Positions 1-6,959 of a DNA stretch of 7,405 nt are shown here, one piece after another (position 1 is the first letter of the stretch; every line of letters begins with the position of its first letter). The notes beneath the pieces are model-generated. The model had not been told where the DNA came from and made no database searches. It saw only the letters and a list, made by a program, of their open reading frames with translations. Both the position numbers and the translations under genes were made by a program. Source of the DNA: Panacagrimonas sp. (lineage in GTDB: Bacteria > Pseudomonadota > Gammaproteobacteria > Nevskiales > Nevskiaceae); contig JAJFJX010000093.1 of NCBI GenBank assembly GCA_021773655.1, positions 1 through 7,405 of the forward strand. The letters are read 5' to 3'.

Positions 1-210
1 CAGGCACTCGCCGTTCTTGTCCAGTCCGGCGGACAGGCCCACCCGGTTGGCGAAACGCAGCCCCATCAGGTCCACCGGATCGGCCACCGCGGCGCCAGTG
101 AAGGGGGCCGTGGACAGTCGCGGAAAATGACGAAAGGCGCGCAGGGTCAGTTCGTGGGCGGTCTCGGCGTCGAGCGAGAACAGGGCGCGACGCGCCAGCG
201 GGTAGAGCAT
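1..210 (-). CDS. pyrD: Dihydroorotate dehydrogenase (quinone), class 2, N-terminal part
   Basis: Only the first 70 codons lie in the window; the gene runs off the left edge. Class 2 dihydroorotate dehydrogenase oxidises dihydroorotate to orotate in pyrimidine synthesis, using FMN and passing electrons to membrane ubiquinone. The translation starts MLYPLARRALFSLDAETAHE and continues through DLMGLRFANRVGLSAGLDKN to GECL. This matches the membrane-associating N-terminal helices and the first strand and FMN-binding loop (GLAAGLDKDGE in E. coli) of class 2 enzymes; class 1 enzymes lack the helical N-terminus. The ATG at 210-208 gives the family's usual N-terminus, although its ribosome binding site is weak. 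It lies 84 bp after the UbiB-like gene on the same strand with no clear terminator between, so co-transcription is likely. Identification is firm; the catalytic residues are outside the window. Confidence 0.93.
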   Translation of the reverse strand, partial: MLYPLARRALFSLDAETAHELTLRAFRHFPRLSTAPFTGAAVADPVDLMGLRFANRVGLSAGLDKNGECL

Positions 211-249
211 GATCGGAATCCGTCAGTGGCCGGGGCGCTGCAGCCGGAT

Positions 250-321
250 GCCGGATCGCGCAGCCAGGCGAGAGCGGCGGTCGCGGGAGCGGCCTCAGGT
301 GAGCTTGGCCGGATCGCGCAG
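250..321. repeat. 14-bp direct repeat spanning the end of the kinase-like gene
   Basis: The 14-mer GCCGGATCGCGCAG occurs at 250-263 and again at 308-321. The second copy encodes the last residues of the UbiB-like protein (LRDPA region) and the first lies just past its stop codon. It may be a trace of a small duplication at the gene end, or chance in GC-rich DNA. No function is implied. Confidence 0.4.
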
Positions 322-2405
322 ATCCGGCGGAATGATGATGGGCGCGGGTCGCGCACGCGTGATGTGCTTGGGCTGCGGCGGTGGCGGCGGGACCAGGCGC
401 TCGCGCAGAAAGCCCGGCAGGGGCAGCGCACGCGCCACCCGCGCCCGCCAGGACGTGGCCTGCCGGTGGAGAAGGTCCTGGGTCGCATTCAGCGGCAGGC
501 GGAGCACCGATCTGAACATGTCCTGCGCCAGCAGGCGCCTGGAGGTGTGCTCGTAGAGCGAGCCGAACGAGCTCGCCGCCGCAAACAACGCACGCGACAG
601 GTGCAGGTAATCGCGCCTGAGCACCACCCCGGTCTGCTGGGTGTTGGACATCAGGTGAAGCACGGTCTGGCCACGCCGATTCAGCCCCTCGATGCCGCCG
701 CGCCGCAGCTCGAACAGGAAATTGCGCGCGTTCAGCGGCGTGACGCCCTTCTTCATCAATGTCTCGTCCAGTACGGCTTCGAGTTGCGGACGGCGGCGAG
801 CGTTCTCCTCGGGCTGGGTCGACATGAGGATCAGGCAGTCTGCGATCAGCGTGGTGTCGGCCAGCAGTACCGCGACCAGGTAGTCCCAAACCGGACCGAG
901 CTTGCCTTCCAGCGCCACCACGTTGCCCCAGTCGATCAGGTGCAGGCGCCCGTCGGAACCCACCATGACGTTGCCTGGATGCAGGTCGCCATGGACCTCG
1001 TTGTAGACGAATAGATGTTGCAGCACCGCGTAGGTCAGGCGCTCGGCGACCTGCGCCTGGAAGCGACGTCGCTCGCGCGTGCCCATGCGCGCCAGCGCGC
1101 GAGTCAGGCTGGCGGCGTCGGACAGGTATTCCATCTCCAGGATGCGGTGCGAGTGGGCATACAGCTCAGGCACGTGCCACTGCCGCGTGTTGCGGCTGCG
1201 CTCGTAGAAGCGAAGATGGTTCTGCGCCTCGGACTCGAAGTCGAGCTCCTCGACGAAGCCGGCGACGAACTCGTCGACCTGCTCCTGCATCGCACGCAGA
1301 AACGGCGTGAGCTTGGAGTGCGGCGCCCAGTACTGGGTGGACATGATCGCCAGGCCCAGCACCATCTTGCCGATGGCGAATTCGCGGTCGATGTTGTGGC
1401 GGCCGACCTTGATCACCACCGGTCGGAGAAACTCGCGCCCGTCCTCGACGAATGGCTTCTTGGCGAGATAGACACTGCCGATCGAACCCGACTTGACCGG
1501 CTGCGCAGGATTGAAATCCAGGAACAACTGGTGCGGCGACTTCCCGTAGCATTCCTGGAAGGCTTCCAGCACCTCTTCTTCGCTCATCGGCGGCACGTCC
1601 TCGTGGAACACCGCCAGTTCGCGCGCGATCTGTTCCGGCAGGAAGTCCGAATTGGCCGCTGCGACCTGCGCCATCTTGACGAAGAGCGGACCGAATTCGC
1701 CGACCATGCGCGCCACGATCTGCGCCTGCGCCGGGAAGTCCTTCGGATCGGCCTGGAAGAACGGCCGGATGTAGCGCAGGGCCTTGATCTGCCGGCGCAT
1801 GATGATCAGGTCCTGTCGCACGATGCCGGCACGGCGCAGCACTTCGCGCACCTGCCATTCGTTGAAGCGCCGACCGGCCTTGAGTACGTTGATGACCTCG
1901 ACCAGGATCGGCTCGTAGGTGCGCAGCACCAGCCGCACCATGTCCACCGTCAGCTCGCCCAGGCCCTTGAGCTCCGGCGACGAAAACAGCTCGTCGAAGA
2001 AATTCCAGAACTCCTGCACCAGCGCCTCGGGCACCGCAACCGGGCTGCGCGAGAGCACCTGATCGACCACGTAGCGCAGCAGTTCCTCGGTGGACTGCTC
2101 GTTGGGAATCAGGTGTCGTGCGCGCAGGTAAGTGGTGAGCCGGCCGGCGCCCTGCATCAGCGGGTGGCGGTAGACGCCTTCCACGGCCTGGTCGATGGCC
2201 ACGGCCAGGTCGTCGCGGGTGACGTCCTGCTCGCTGCCGACCAGGCGCAGCAGGCTGCCGAAGCCGCGCGTCAGGCGCCAGGTGGACACCGAGTAACGGC
2301 CGAGTTCACGCAATACGCCGGGCCGGGCCTCCTTTTCAGCAGACGCCGCCGGCAGGGCGTCCGCGGGCGGCGGTGCCGGCTCGGGCGGCGTCTTGGGCGG
2401 ACGAC

Positions 2406-2409
<4 letters not shown>
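295..2409 (-). CDS. Divergent UbiB/ADCK/AarF (ABC1) family kinase-like protein
   Basis: A 704-aa protein-kinase-like protein of the UbiB/ADCK/AarF family, whose members support ubiquinone synthesis or lipid handling through an atypical kinase fold. Motifs, numbered from the GTG start: KMAQ 245-248 (KxGQ position), nucleotide-loop segment KSGSIGSV 306-313, VVIKV with the ATP-site lysine 334, ELDFESEAQN 388-397, catalytic HGDLHPGN 473-480 and metal-binding DWG 493-495. A Pro/Ala-rich N-terminus (about 4-25) and a mostly helical region precede the kinase core. The C-terminus ends in a proline-rich basic tail (about 674-695) and shows no clear membrane helices, unlike E. coli UbiB. At about 700 aa it exceeds the usual 540-550. 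The GTG at 2409 overlaps the ribA stop as GTGA, implying translational coupling; an in-frame TTG at 2424 is the alternative. Neither start has a good Shine-Dalgarno. An AAAAGGAGG lies inside the gene (2328-2336), but the only start-like codon after it (TTG, 2313) is 14 nt away. The substrate is unknown; it is probably not the housekeeping UbiB. Confidence 0.85.
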
Positions 2410-2999
<590 letters not shown>

Positions 3000-3062
3000 G
3001 GGCAGGGTTCGAGAACTCGGGACGGATCAGACCGACATGGTAGGGCAGATGCGCAAAACGCG

Positions 3063-3079
3063 GGGTCGGCTACCGACCC
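3063..3079 (-). terminator. Possible weak intrinsic terminator after HMW fabG
   Basis: A perfect 7-bp inverted repeat (GGGTCGG, loop CTA, CCGACCC) lies in the 120-bp gap between the fabG stop (3120) and the ribA start (2999). Read on the minus strand, the stem is followed by CGCGTTTT, a short displaced T-run. It could terminate or attenuate fabG transcription before ribA. The four-base T-run set off by CGCG makes this weak, and it could also be a 5'-leader hairpin of the ribA message. Confidence 0.4.
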
Positions 3080-3119
3080 TGTGGAAGCCCCTCGGCACCG
3101 TCGGTCGCCGCGACCGCAA

Positions 3120-4523
3120 TCAGGCGCCGACAAAATTCTGCCCGCACACGCGCAAGGTCTGGCCGTTGATGCCGGCCGACAGCCCAGAGGCGAGAAACGT
3201 CACCGCCTCGGCAATATCCGCCGGCAGGCCGCCCTGTGCCAGAGCGCTCAGGCGCCGGCCGATCTCGCGAGGCATCACCGGCATGGCCGCAGTCATCGCG
3301 GTCTCGATGAAGCCGGGCGCCACCGCATTGATGGCCCCGCCCCGGCGCGCCATTTCCGGGGCCAGCGCCTCGGCATAGCCGATCACGCCGGCCTTGGTCG
3401 TGGCGTAGTTGGTCTGACCGGCATTGCCGGCGATGCCGCCGATCGAAGAAATGCACACCATCCGCGCCCCTTCGGCCAGGCCGTCGGCGAGCAGCCGCTC
3501 GTTGATGCGAATGATGGCGCCCAGATTGATGTCCAGCACCGTGTCCCACAGGTGCGGCGCCATGTTGCGCAGCATCTTGTCGCGCGTCACGCCGGCGTTG
3601 TGCACCACCACGTCCAGCGGCCCGCATTCCGACACGATGCGCTCGGCGGCGTCTGCGGCGGTGACGTCCAGCGCCAGCCCGCGGCCGCCCACACGGCTCA
3701 TCGACTCGCCCAGCGCGCCCTCTTCCTGGGGGCGGTCGACACCGATCACCTGGGCGCCCTCACGCGCCAGCGTCTGGGCGATCGCGGCACCGATACCACG
3801 CGCCGCCCCCGTGACCAGCGCGCGCCTGCCGAACAGGCTCTGGCCCCAGTGCGTCGGCACCGCATCGGGCACGCCGATGCCCAATGTCTGCCCGGTGATG
3901 AAGGCGGCATGCTCGGTCAGCAGAAAGCGCAGCGCACCGGCCACGGCCGGCTCGCCGCCGGTCGCCACCTCGACCAGGTTGGCCGTCGAACCCTTGCGTC
4001 CGATCTCCTTGGCCAGCGAGCGGATGAATCCGCGCAGCGCCATCGACGCCGTGTGCGGACCGACCTCGCTCAGACTGCTTGGCGCCCGCGACAACAGCAG
4101 CACGCGCCCGTGGGCCGGCAGGCGGGCAATGCGCGGCTGCAGGAACTCGTAGAGACTGCGCAGGGCCGGCACCGAATCGATGCCGCTGGCGTCGAACACC
4201 AGCGCATGCGGCGAGAAGCGCTCGCCCAACGGCTCGCCTTTCAGCGCCTCTCCCCGGCTGGCGGCCGCGGCCTTGACCGGAGCCAGCCCGCAGTGATCGG
4301 GGGCCAGGTAGAGGTCCGCGCCCATCCCGGACAGGGCGCCGAGCATCGCTTCGGCCATCTGCGCCTGTTCGGACCCGCCGACCAGCACCGCGCGCGTGGC
4401 CAAGGGTTGATCGTCGTAGCCGCCGGTGGCGCGGCGCAGGCGCGGCGGCGCAGGCAGGCCCATCAACGCTGCCAGTTGCCTGCCGAAAGCCGAATGGGTG
4501 AACTCGAGATAGTGATCGCTCAT
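3120..4523 (-). CDS. fabG: High-molecular-weight 3-oxoacyl-ACP/CoA reductase (two-domain FabG)
   Basis: A 467-aa short-chain dehydrogenase/reductase of the two-domain HMW FabG (FabG4-like) type, against about 245 aa for ordinary FabG. Such enzymes reduce 3-oxoacyl thioesters (ACP or CoA) with a nicotinamide cofactor. The N-terminal part (about 40-215) is a degenerate Rossmann-like domain without a glycine-rich TGxxxGxG. The C-terminal part (about 232-467) is catalytic: TGAARGIG 238-245, HNAG 308-311, and the tetrad N333, S360, Y373 and K377 (YATTK), with VAPGFIETAM after it. The ATG at 4523 is chosen because AAGGGA sits just upstream at good spacing and MSDHYLEF is a plausible HMW FabG N-terminus. 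The frame stays open for another 189 nt upstream, but that stretch is repeat-filled regulatory DNA. It is divergent from the Ig-like gene across a 383-bp region. The natural substrate is unknown; a role in acyl-CoA or hydroxyalkanoate metabolism is as possible as fatty acid synthesis. Confidence 0.88.
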   Translation of the reverse strand: MSDHYLEFTHSAFGRQLAALMGLPAPPRLRRATGGYDDQPLATRAVLVGGSEQAQMAEAMLGALSGMGADLYLAPDHCGLAPVKAAAASRGEALKGEPLGERFSPHALVFDASGIDSVPALRSLYEFLQPRIARLPAHGRVLLLSRAPSSLSEVGPHTASMALRGFIRSLAKEIGRKGSTANLVEVATGGEPAVAGALRFLLTEHAAFITGQTLGIGVPDAVPTHWGQSLFGRRALVTGAARGIGAAIAQTLAREGAQVIGVDRPQEEGALGESMSRVGGRGLALDVTAADAAERIVSECGPLDVVVHNAGVTRDKMLRNMAPHLWDTVLDINLGAIIRINERLLADGLAEGARMVCISSIGGIAGNAGQTNYATTKAGVIGYAEALAPEMARRGGAINAVAPGFIETAMTAAMPVMPREIGRRLSALAQGGLPADIAEAVTFLASGLSAGINGQTLRVCGQNFVGA

Positions 4524-4592
4524 GTTGGTCCCTTGAATGGAGGGTATTGAGTGGGCGCCCGGAAACCGACGGGTGCGGACTCGCTTGATCGA

Positions 4593-4637
4593 ACGTGCAG
4601 TGATACGTGCATCGATGCATTCATCACGTTCATCGAT
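4593..4637. promoter_or_regulatory. Cluster of three 12-bp repeats with embedded palindrome (putative operator)
   Basis: Three related 12-mers in the same orientation: ACGTGCAGTGAT (4593-4604), ACGTGCATCGAT (4605-4616) and ACGTTCATCGAT (4626-4637). Copies 2 and 3 agree at 11 of 12 positions and are 21 bp apart, about two helical turns; copies 1 and 2 agree at 10 of 12 and abut. The 12-bp perfect palindrome TGCATCGATGCA (4608-4619) sits inside, flanked symmetrically by GTGAT (4600-4604) and ATCAC (4623-4627), all centred between 4613 and 4614. The cluster lies about 70-115 bp upstream of the fabG start, a usual place for an operator or activator site. The binding protein is unknown; no regulator gene is in the window. 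Confidence 0.55.
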
Positions 4638-4782
4638 ACACCCGACACGGCGCCTGAACAGCATGATGGCGGCCCCACGATCATGCGCAGCACGCCAGAG
4701 TAGAACTGCCATTCCGGATGGGCACTGGCGACAGCGACGCGCATTGACGGCCGCCCAGCCCCTGCGGGATAGTTCGTGGCCG

Positions 4783-4821
4783 TTGCGTTACAAAAATTAC
4801 AGACGCAATGCAGACGCAATG
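4783..4821. repeat. 11-bp tandem repeat plus inverted half-site (putative regulator site)
   Basis: CAGACGCAATG occurs twice head-to-tail without a gap (4800-4810 and 4811-4821). Each copy holds ACGCAA (4803-4808 and 4814-4819), and the inverse TTGCGT is at 4783-4788, giving TTGCGT-N14-ACGCAA around an AT-rich spacer. Repeats one helical turn apart suit same-face protein binding. It lies 86-124 bp upstream of the Ig-like gene. The repeats are visible directly; the regulatory role is inferred. Confidence 0.5.
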
Positions 4822-4852
4822 TCGTTTGCACGAGGACGCGCCGCGCCGGGCT

Positions 4853-4872
4853 CTGCAGCAACCCTGCTGCAG
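4853..4872 (+). promoter_or_regulatory. 8-bp-stem hairpin in leader of Ig-like gene
   Basis: Perfect inverted repeat CTGCAGCA, loop ACCC, TGCTGCAG, ending 34 bp before the ATG at 4907. No T-run follows, so it is not a classical terminator. It could be an mRNA leader structure affecting stability or attenuation, or a DNA operator. It lies four bases before a second inverted repeat. Confidence 0.45.
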
Positions 4873-4876
4873 CGAC

Positions 4877-4892
4877 AATAACGAACGTTATT
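4877..4892. promoter_or_regulatory. 16-bp palindrome just before the Ig-like gene (putative operator)
   Basis: AATAACG, spacer AA, CGTTATT: perfect 7-bp arms centred 22 bp before the start codon and next to the Shine-Dalgarno (GAGGGG). Its size and AT-rich ends resemble TetR- or MarR-type operators, and its position would allow a repressor to block transcription. As RNA, a two-base loop makes a stable hairpin less likely, so a DNA-binding role is favoured. No cognate regulator is in the window. Confidence 0.45.
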
Positions 4893-4906
4893 GACGAAGA
4901 GGGGCT

Positions 4907-5980
4907 ATGAACGCAAAGACGTGGGTACTGACCGCCGCCATGATCGGCATGGCCTTGGTCACGTCGATCAGCCTGTCGCTGATGGCCCCGATCCGGCAAG
5001 CCGAAGAAGGCCATCCGGAGGGCATCAGCGTCGAATCCGTGTTCTCGAGCTCGATCACCAAGGTGTCTCCGCAGGCCGTCGAGCTCGCGCAGGCCGACCT
5101 CCCCGATGCACCTGTCGCTGCTGCAACCTCCAGTGACGATCCGCACTCCGACGATCTGGCGCCCGTGGCGTCCGGCGGCAGTTGTATACGGGTTCAAAGC
5201 ACCGCAGCCTCGATGCCGGCCGCCGGCGAGCCGGCCGCGGCAGTCGGCCCGGCGAACGAAGACTCCGGCACCGACTCCCAAAGCCAGCCCACGACCCCTT
5301 CCGAAGGCGACACCTCCACCGGGGCCGACAGCATGACGGCCGACGCGTCGGCGGCGATGGCACCCGCCGACACCGAAGTCGCCGACACCGAAGTCGCCGA
5401 CGGCGATGCAATGGAAAGCCCCGCCCTTGGCCAGGAGCAGGCCGGTGTCGATTCCACCGACACCCCCGAACCCGCGGCTGCTGCGCCGCCCGAGGCAACA
5501 TCCGCGCCGGCGGCGCCCACCGAAAGCGAAACGGCCACCGCACCCGAGCCGCCGCCTGCAGGATCGGCGCCGAAGCCGGCTCCAAGGCCCAGGCCCGCGC
5601 CGGTGGCCCCTGCCAAGCCCCAGCCCAAGGCGCCACCGAAGTTGCACACCGCCCCGCTGGACCTGAAGGCGGCCTGGTGGCCGCCGGCGCAGAGCGGCAA
5701 GCTCAATCTGGTCTACGCTGGCGGGGCCTCGTTCACCAAGGCCATCGCGCTGCTGTTCGACGGCGAGTTCGCCAATCCCGACAGCGCCAACGCCCACATC
5801 AAGGTCAGGACCCCGTCCGGCAAGGCCGTCAACGGTCGCTGGCAGGTGGCAGCCAACCCGAAGATGCTGTTGTTCAGCGCCGATCCCGGGTTCTATACCG
5901 TGGTCGTCGGCGAAGGACTCCAGGACAAGAACGAGCGCGCCATCTCGGCGTCCTCGGCGGGGCCGGTCTTCATTCCCTGA
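4907..5980 (+). CDS. N-terminally anchored Ala/Pro-rich protein with Ig-like C-terminal domain
   Basis: I do not recognise this 357-aa protein as a named gene. It starts MNAK and has a hydrophobic segment at about 5-28 (signal anchor or signal peptide; no clear cleavage site). An acidic Ala/Ser/Thr/Asp-rich low-complexity region follows (about 60-215), then a basic Pro/Ala/Lys/Arg stretch (about 221-245). The C-terminal domain (about 251-345) shows beta-strand alternation: KLNLVYAGG, KAIALLFDGEFANPDSAN, HIKVRTPSGKAVNGRWQVA, KMLLFSADPGFYTVVVGEGL. That order resembles bacterial Ig-like (Big_5/SbsA-like) domains; this is by-eye resemblance. A lone cysteine (C93) lies in a patch with rarer codons (ATA, TGT), unlike the flanks. 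The product is probably periplasmic or surface-exposed, with the linker reaching across the periplasm or through peptidoglycan. The ATG has GAGGGG just upstream. It is divergent from HMW fabG. The frame is supported by GC-rich third positions and the membrane segment. Confidence 0.75.
   Translation: MNAKTWVLTAAMIGMALVTSISLSLMAPIRQAEEGHPEGISVESVFSSSITKVSPQAVELAQADLPDAPVAAATSSDDPHSDDLAPVASGGSCIRVQSTAASMPAAGEPAAAVGPANEDSGTDSQSQPTTPSEGDTSTGADSMTADASAAMAPADTEVADTEVADGDAMESPALGQEQAGVDSTDTPEPAAAAPPEATSAPAAPTESETATAPEPPPAGSAPKPAPRPRPAPVAPAKPQPKAPPKLHTAPLDLKAAWWPPAQSGKLNLVYAGGASFTKAIALLFDGEFANPDSANAHIKVRTPSGKAVNGRWQVAANPKMLLFSADPGFYTVVVGEGLQDKNERAISASSAGPVFIP
5366..5395 (+). repeat. 15-bp in-frame tandem repeat in linker region
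   Basis: GCCGACACCGAAGTC occurs twice in tandem (5366-5380 and 5381-5395), followed by a partial third copy GCCGAC (5396-5401). It encodes ADTEV twice and then AD in the acidic linker. Exact repeats whose length is a multiple of three expand or contract by slippage without breaking the frame, so linker length may vary between strains. Confidence 0.8.
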
Positions 5981-6008
5981 ACCGCCATCGCCTGAGGCGC
6001 CGACCTCG

Positions 6009-6038
6009 CCGAGGCAGCGGCTGCGGGCACTGCCTCGG
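6009..6038 (+). terminator. Possible terminator hairpin after Ig-like gene
   Basis: Perfect 9-bp inverted repeat CCGAGGCAG (6009-6017) and CTGCCTCGG (6030-6038) around a 12-base loop, 28 bp after the Ig-like stop. Only two T residues follow, so Rho-independent termination would be weak. An alternative pairing GCGGC (6017-6021) with GCCGC (6041-6045) is also possible. It lies 67 bp before the SDR start and may partly insulate the two genes. Confidence 0.42.
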
Positions 6039-6105
6039 TTGCCGCAGTGGCGCGCGATTCGTCGGGCCGCTGGTTTTGATCCTTTCACGGCCCAAGGAGA
6101 ACGCC

Positions 6106-6870
6106 ATGCCGACCCGCCTGTTCGATCTCAATGAACGCGTCGCGCTGGTCACCGGCGCATCCCGCGGCATCGGCGAGGCCACCGCCCGCCTTCTCGCCGA
6201 ACAGGGAGCCCACGTGGTGCTGGCCAGCCGCAAGCAGGACGACCTCGACCGGATCGCCGCGCAGATCGTCGCTGCCGGCGGCCACGCCACCGCCATCGCC
6301 GCACACCAGGGCGACCCGGGCGCGCTGGAGCACCTGGTCCAGCGCATCGCCAGCGAACACGGCCGGCTCGACATTCTGGTCAACAATGCCGCCACCAACC
6401 CCCATTTCGGACACATCACCGACACCGATCCGGGCATGATCGACAAGACTCTGCAGGTGAACATCAAGGGCTGCTTCCAGCTCTGCACCCTGGCCGCCCG
6501 GATGATGCGCGGCCAGGGTGGCGGCGCCATCGTCAACGTCGCCAGCATCAACGGGCTGAGCCCGGGCATGTTCCGGGGCATCTATTCGGTCACCAAGGCA
6601 GCGGTGATCAACATGACTCGCGCCTTCGCCAGAGAATGCGCGCCCTGGGGCGTGCGGGCCAACGCGGTGCTGCCGGGCCTGACCGACACCCGTTTCGCCG
6701 CGGCGCTGACCCGCGACCAGGCCGTGCTCGACAGATTCCTGCAGCAGGTTCCGATGCAGCGGGTGGCGCAGCCGGCGGAGATCGCGCCGGCCATCCTGTA
6801 CCTGGCCAGCGATGCCGCCAGCTACGTCACCGGCACCACCCTGACCGTCGATGGCGGCCATTGCGCCTGA
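6106..6870 (+). CDS. Classical short-chain dehydrogenase/reductase (SDR), probably NADP(H)-dependent
   Basis: A 254-aa single-domain classical SDR, of normal family length. It contains cofactor motif TGASRGIG (16-23), S41-R42 after the second strand (a pair typical of NADPH preference), NNAA (93-96, where NNAG is usual), N119, S147, and Y160xxxK164 (YSVTK), and ends with a usual SDR C-terminus (TLTVDGGHCA). The segment NPHFGHITDTD followed by a DKTLQVNIKG-like stretch resembles DHRS4-like and FabG-like bacterial oxidoreductases that act on carbonyls or acyl-CoA-derived ketones; the substrate cannot be read from sequence. The ATG at 6106 has AAGGAGA five bases upstream, the best ribosome binding site in the window, which fixes the start although the frame stays open far upstream. 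It is a second, unlinked-type SDR beside the HMW FabG. The protease gene follows after 89 bp. Confidence 0.9.
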   Translation: MPTRLFDLNERVALVTGASRGIGEATARLLAEQGAHVVLASRKQDDLDRIAAQIVAAGGHATAIAAHQGDPGALEHLVQRIASEHGRLDILVNNAATNPHFGHITDTDPGMIDKTLQVNIKGCFQLCTLAARMMRGQGGGAIVNVASINGLSPGMFRGIYSVTKAAVINMTRAFARECAPWGVRANAVLPGLTDTRFAAALTRDQAVLDRFLQQVPMQRVAQPAEIAPAILYLASDAASYVTGTTLTVDGGHCA

Positions 6871-6903
6871 AACATCGGGCCTGGAATCCCGCCTGAACCA
6901 AAT

Positions 6904-6932
6904 TCAACCCGCAGGCTCCAAGCGCGTACACT
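6904..6932 (+). promoter_or_regulatory. Possible sigma-70 promoter for the M48 protease gene
   Basis: A -10-like TACACT (6927-6932, four of six matching TATAAT) lies 17 bp after a weak -35-like TCAACC (6904-6909, three of six matching TTGACA), in the 89-bp gap before the protease start. This is one of the less GC-rich stretches of the block. No terminator is visible after the SDR, so read-through is also possible. Confidence 0.3.
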
Positions 6933-6959
6933 GAAAACCGCTTCGTGCCGACCCCGAAC

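Larger units (their letters stand above)
4524..4906. other. Divergent intergenic regulatory region
   Basis: These 383 bp separate the start codons of fabG (minus) and the Ig-like gene (plus). No frame here looks like a real gene: none has a recognisable product or a good ribosome binding site. It includes a locally AT-rich patch around 4789-4799 and, listed separately, 12-bp repeats with an embedded palindrome, an 11-bp tandem repeat and two back-to-back inverted repeats. I could not fix a sigma-70 promoter in either direction; candidate hexamers match poorly, which would fit activator-dependent or alternative-sigma promoters. Confidence 0.7.

Noticed and set aside
2310..2340. Internal start of the UbiB-like gene after AAAAGGAGG (2328-2336)
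   Set aside because: The only start-like codon (TTG at 2313) is 14 nt away, too far for efficient initiation; kept only as an alternative.
3000..3119. FMN riboswitch before ribA
   Set aside because: The gap is too short and lacks the conserved multi-helix FMN element; only one simple hairpin is visible.
4524..4712. 63-residue N-terminal extension of HMW FabG (start at 4712)
   Set aside because: It would translate the repeat-rich operator-like DNA; the ATG at 4523 has a good ribosome binding site and a plausible N-terminus.
4537..4881. 114-codon plus-strand frame in the intergenic region
   Set aside because: No ribosome binding site, no recognisable domain, and it runs through the palindromes and repeats.
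5185..5205. GGGTTCAAA, resembling a tRNA T-arm
   Set aside because: The flanking bases do not form a T-stem and no anticodon or acceptor arm is present; it lies inside the Ig-like coding sequence.
4520..6088. 522-codon minus-strand open frame opposite the Ig-like gene
   Set aside because: Glycine/arginine-rich antisense shadow; the plus frame has a start with a ribosome binding site, a membrane segment and a beta-rich domain.
5182..6105. In-frame upstream extension of the SDR (no stop back to 5182)
   Set aside because: The extension is Arg-rich, overlaps the Ig-like gene in another frame, and the ATG at 6106 has a strong AAGGAGA and gives normal SDR length.
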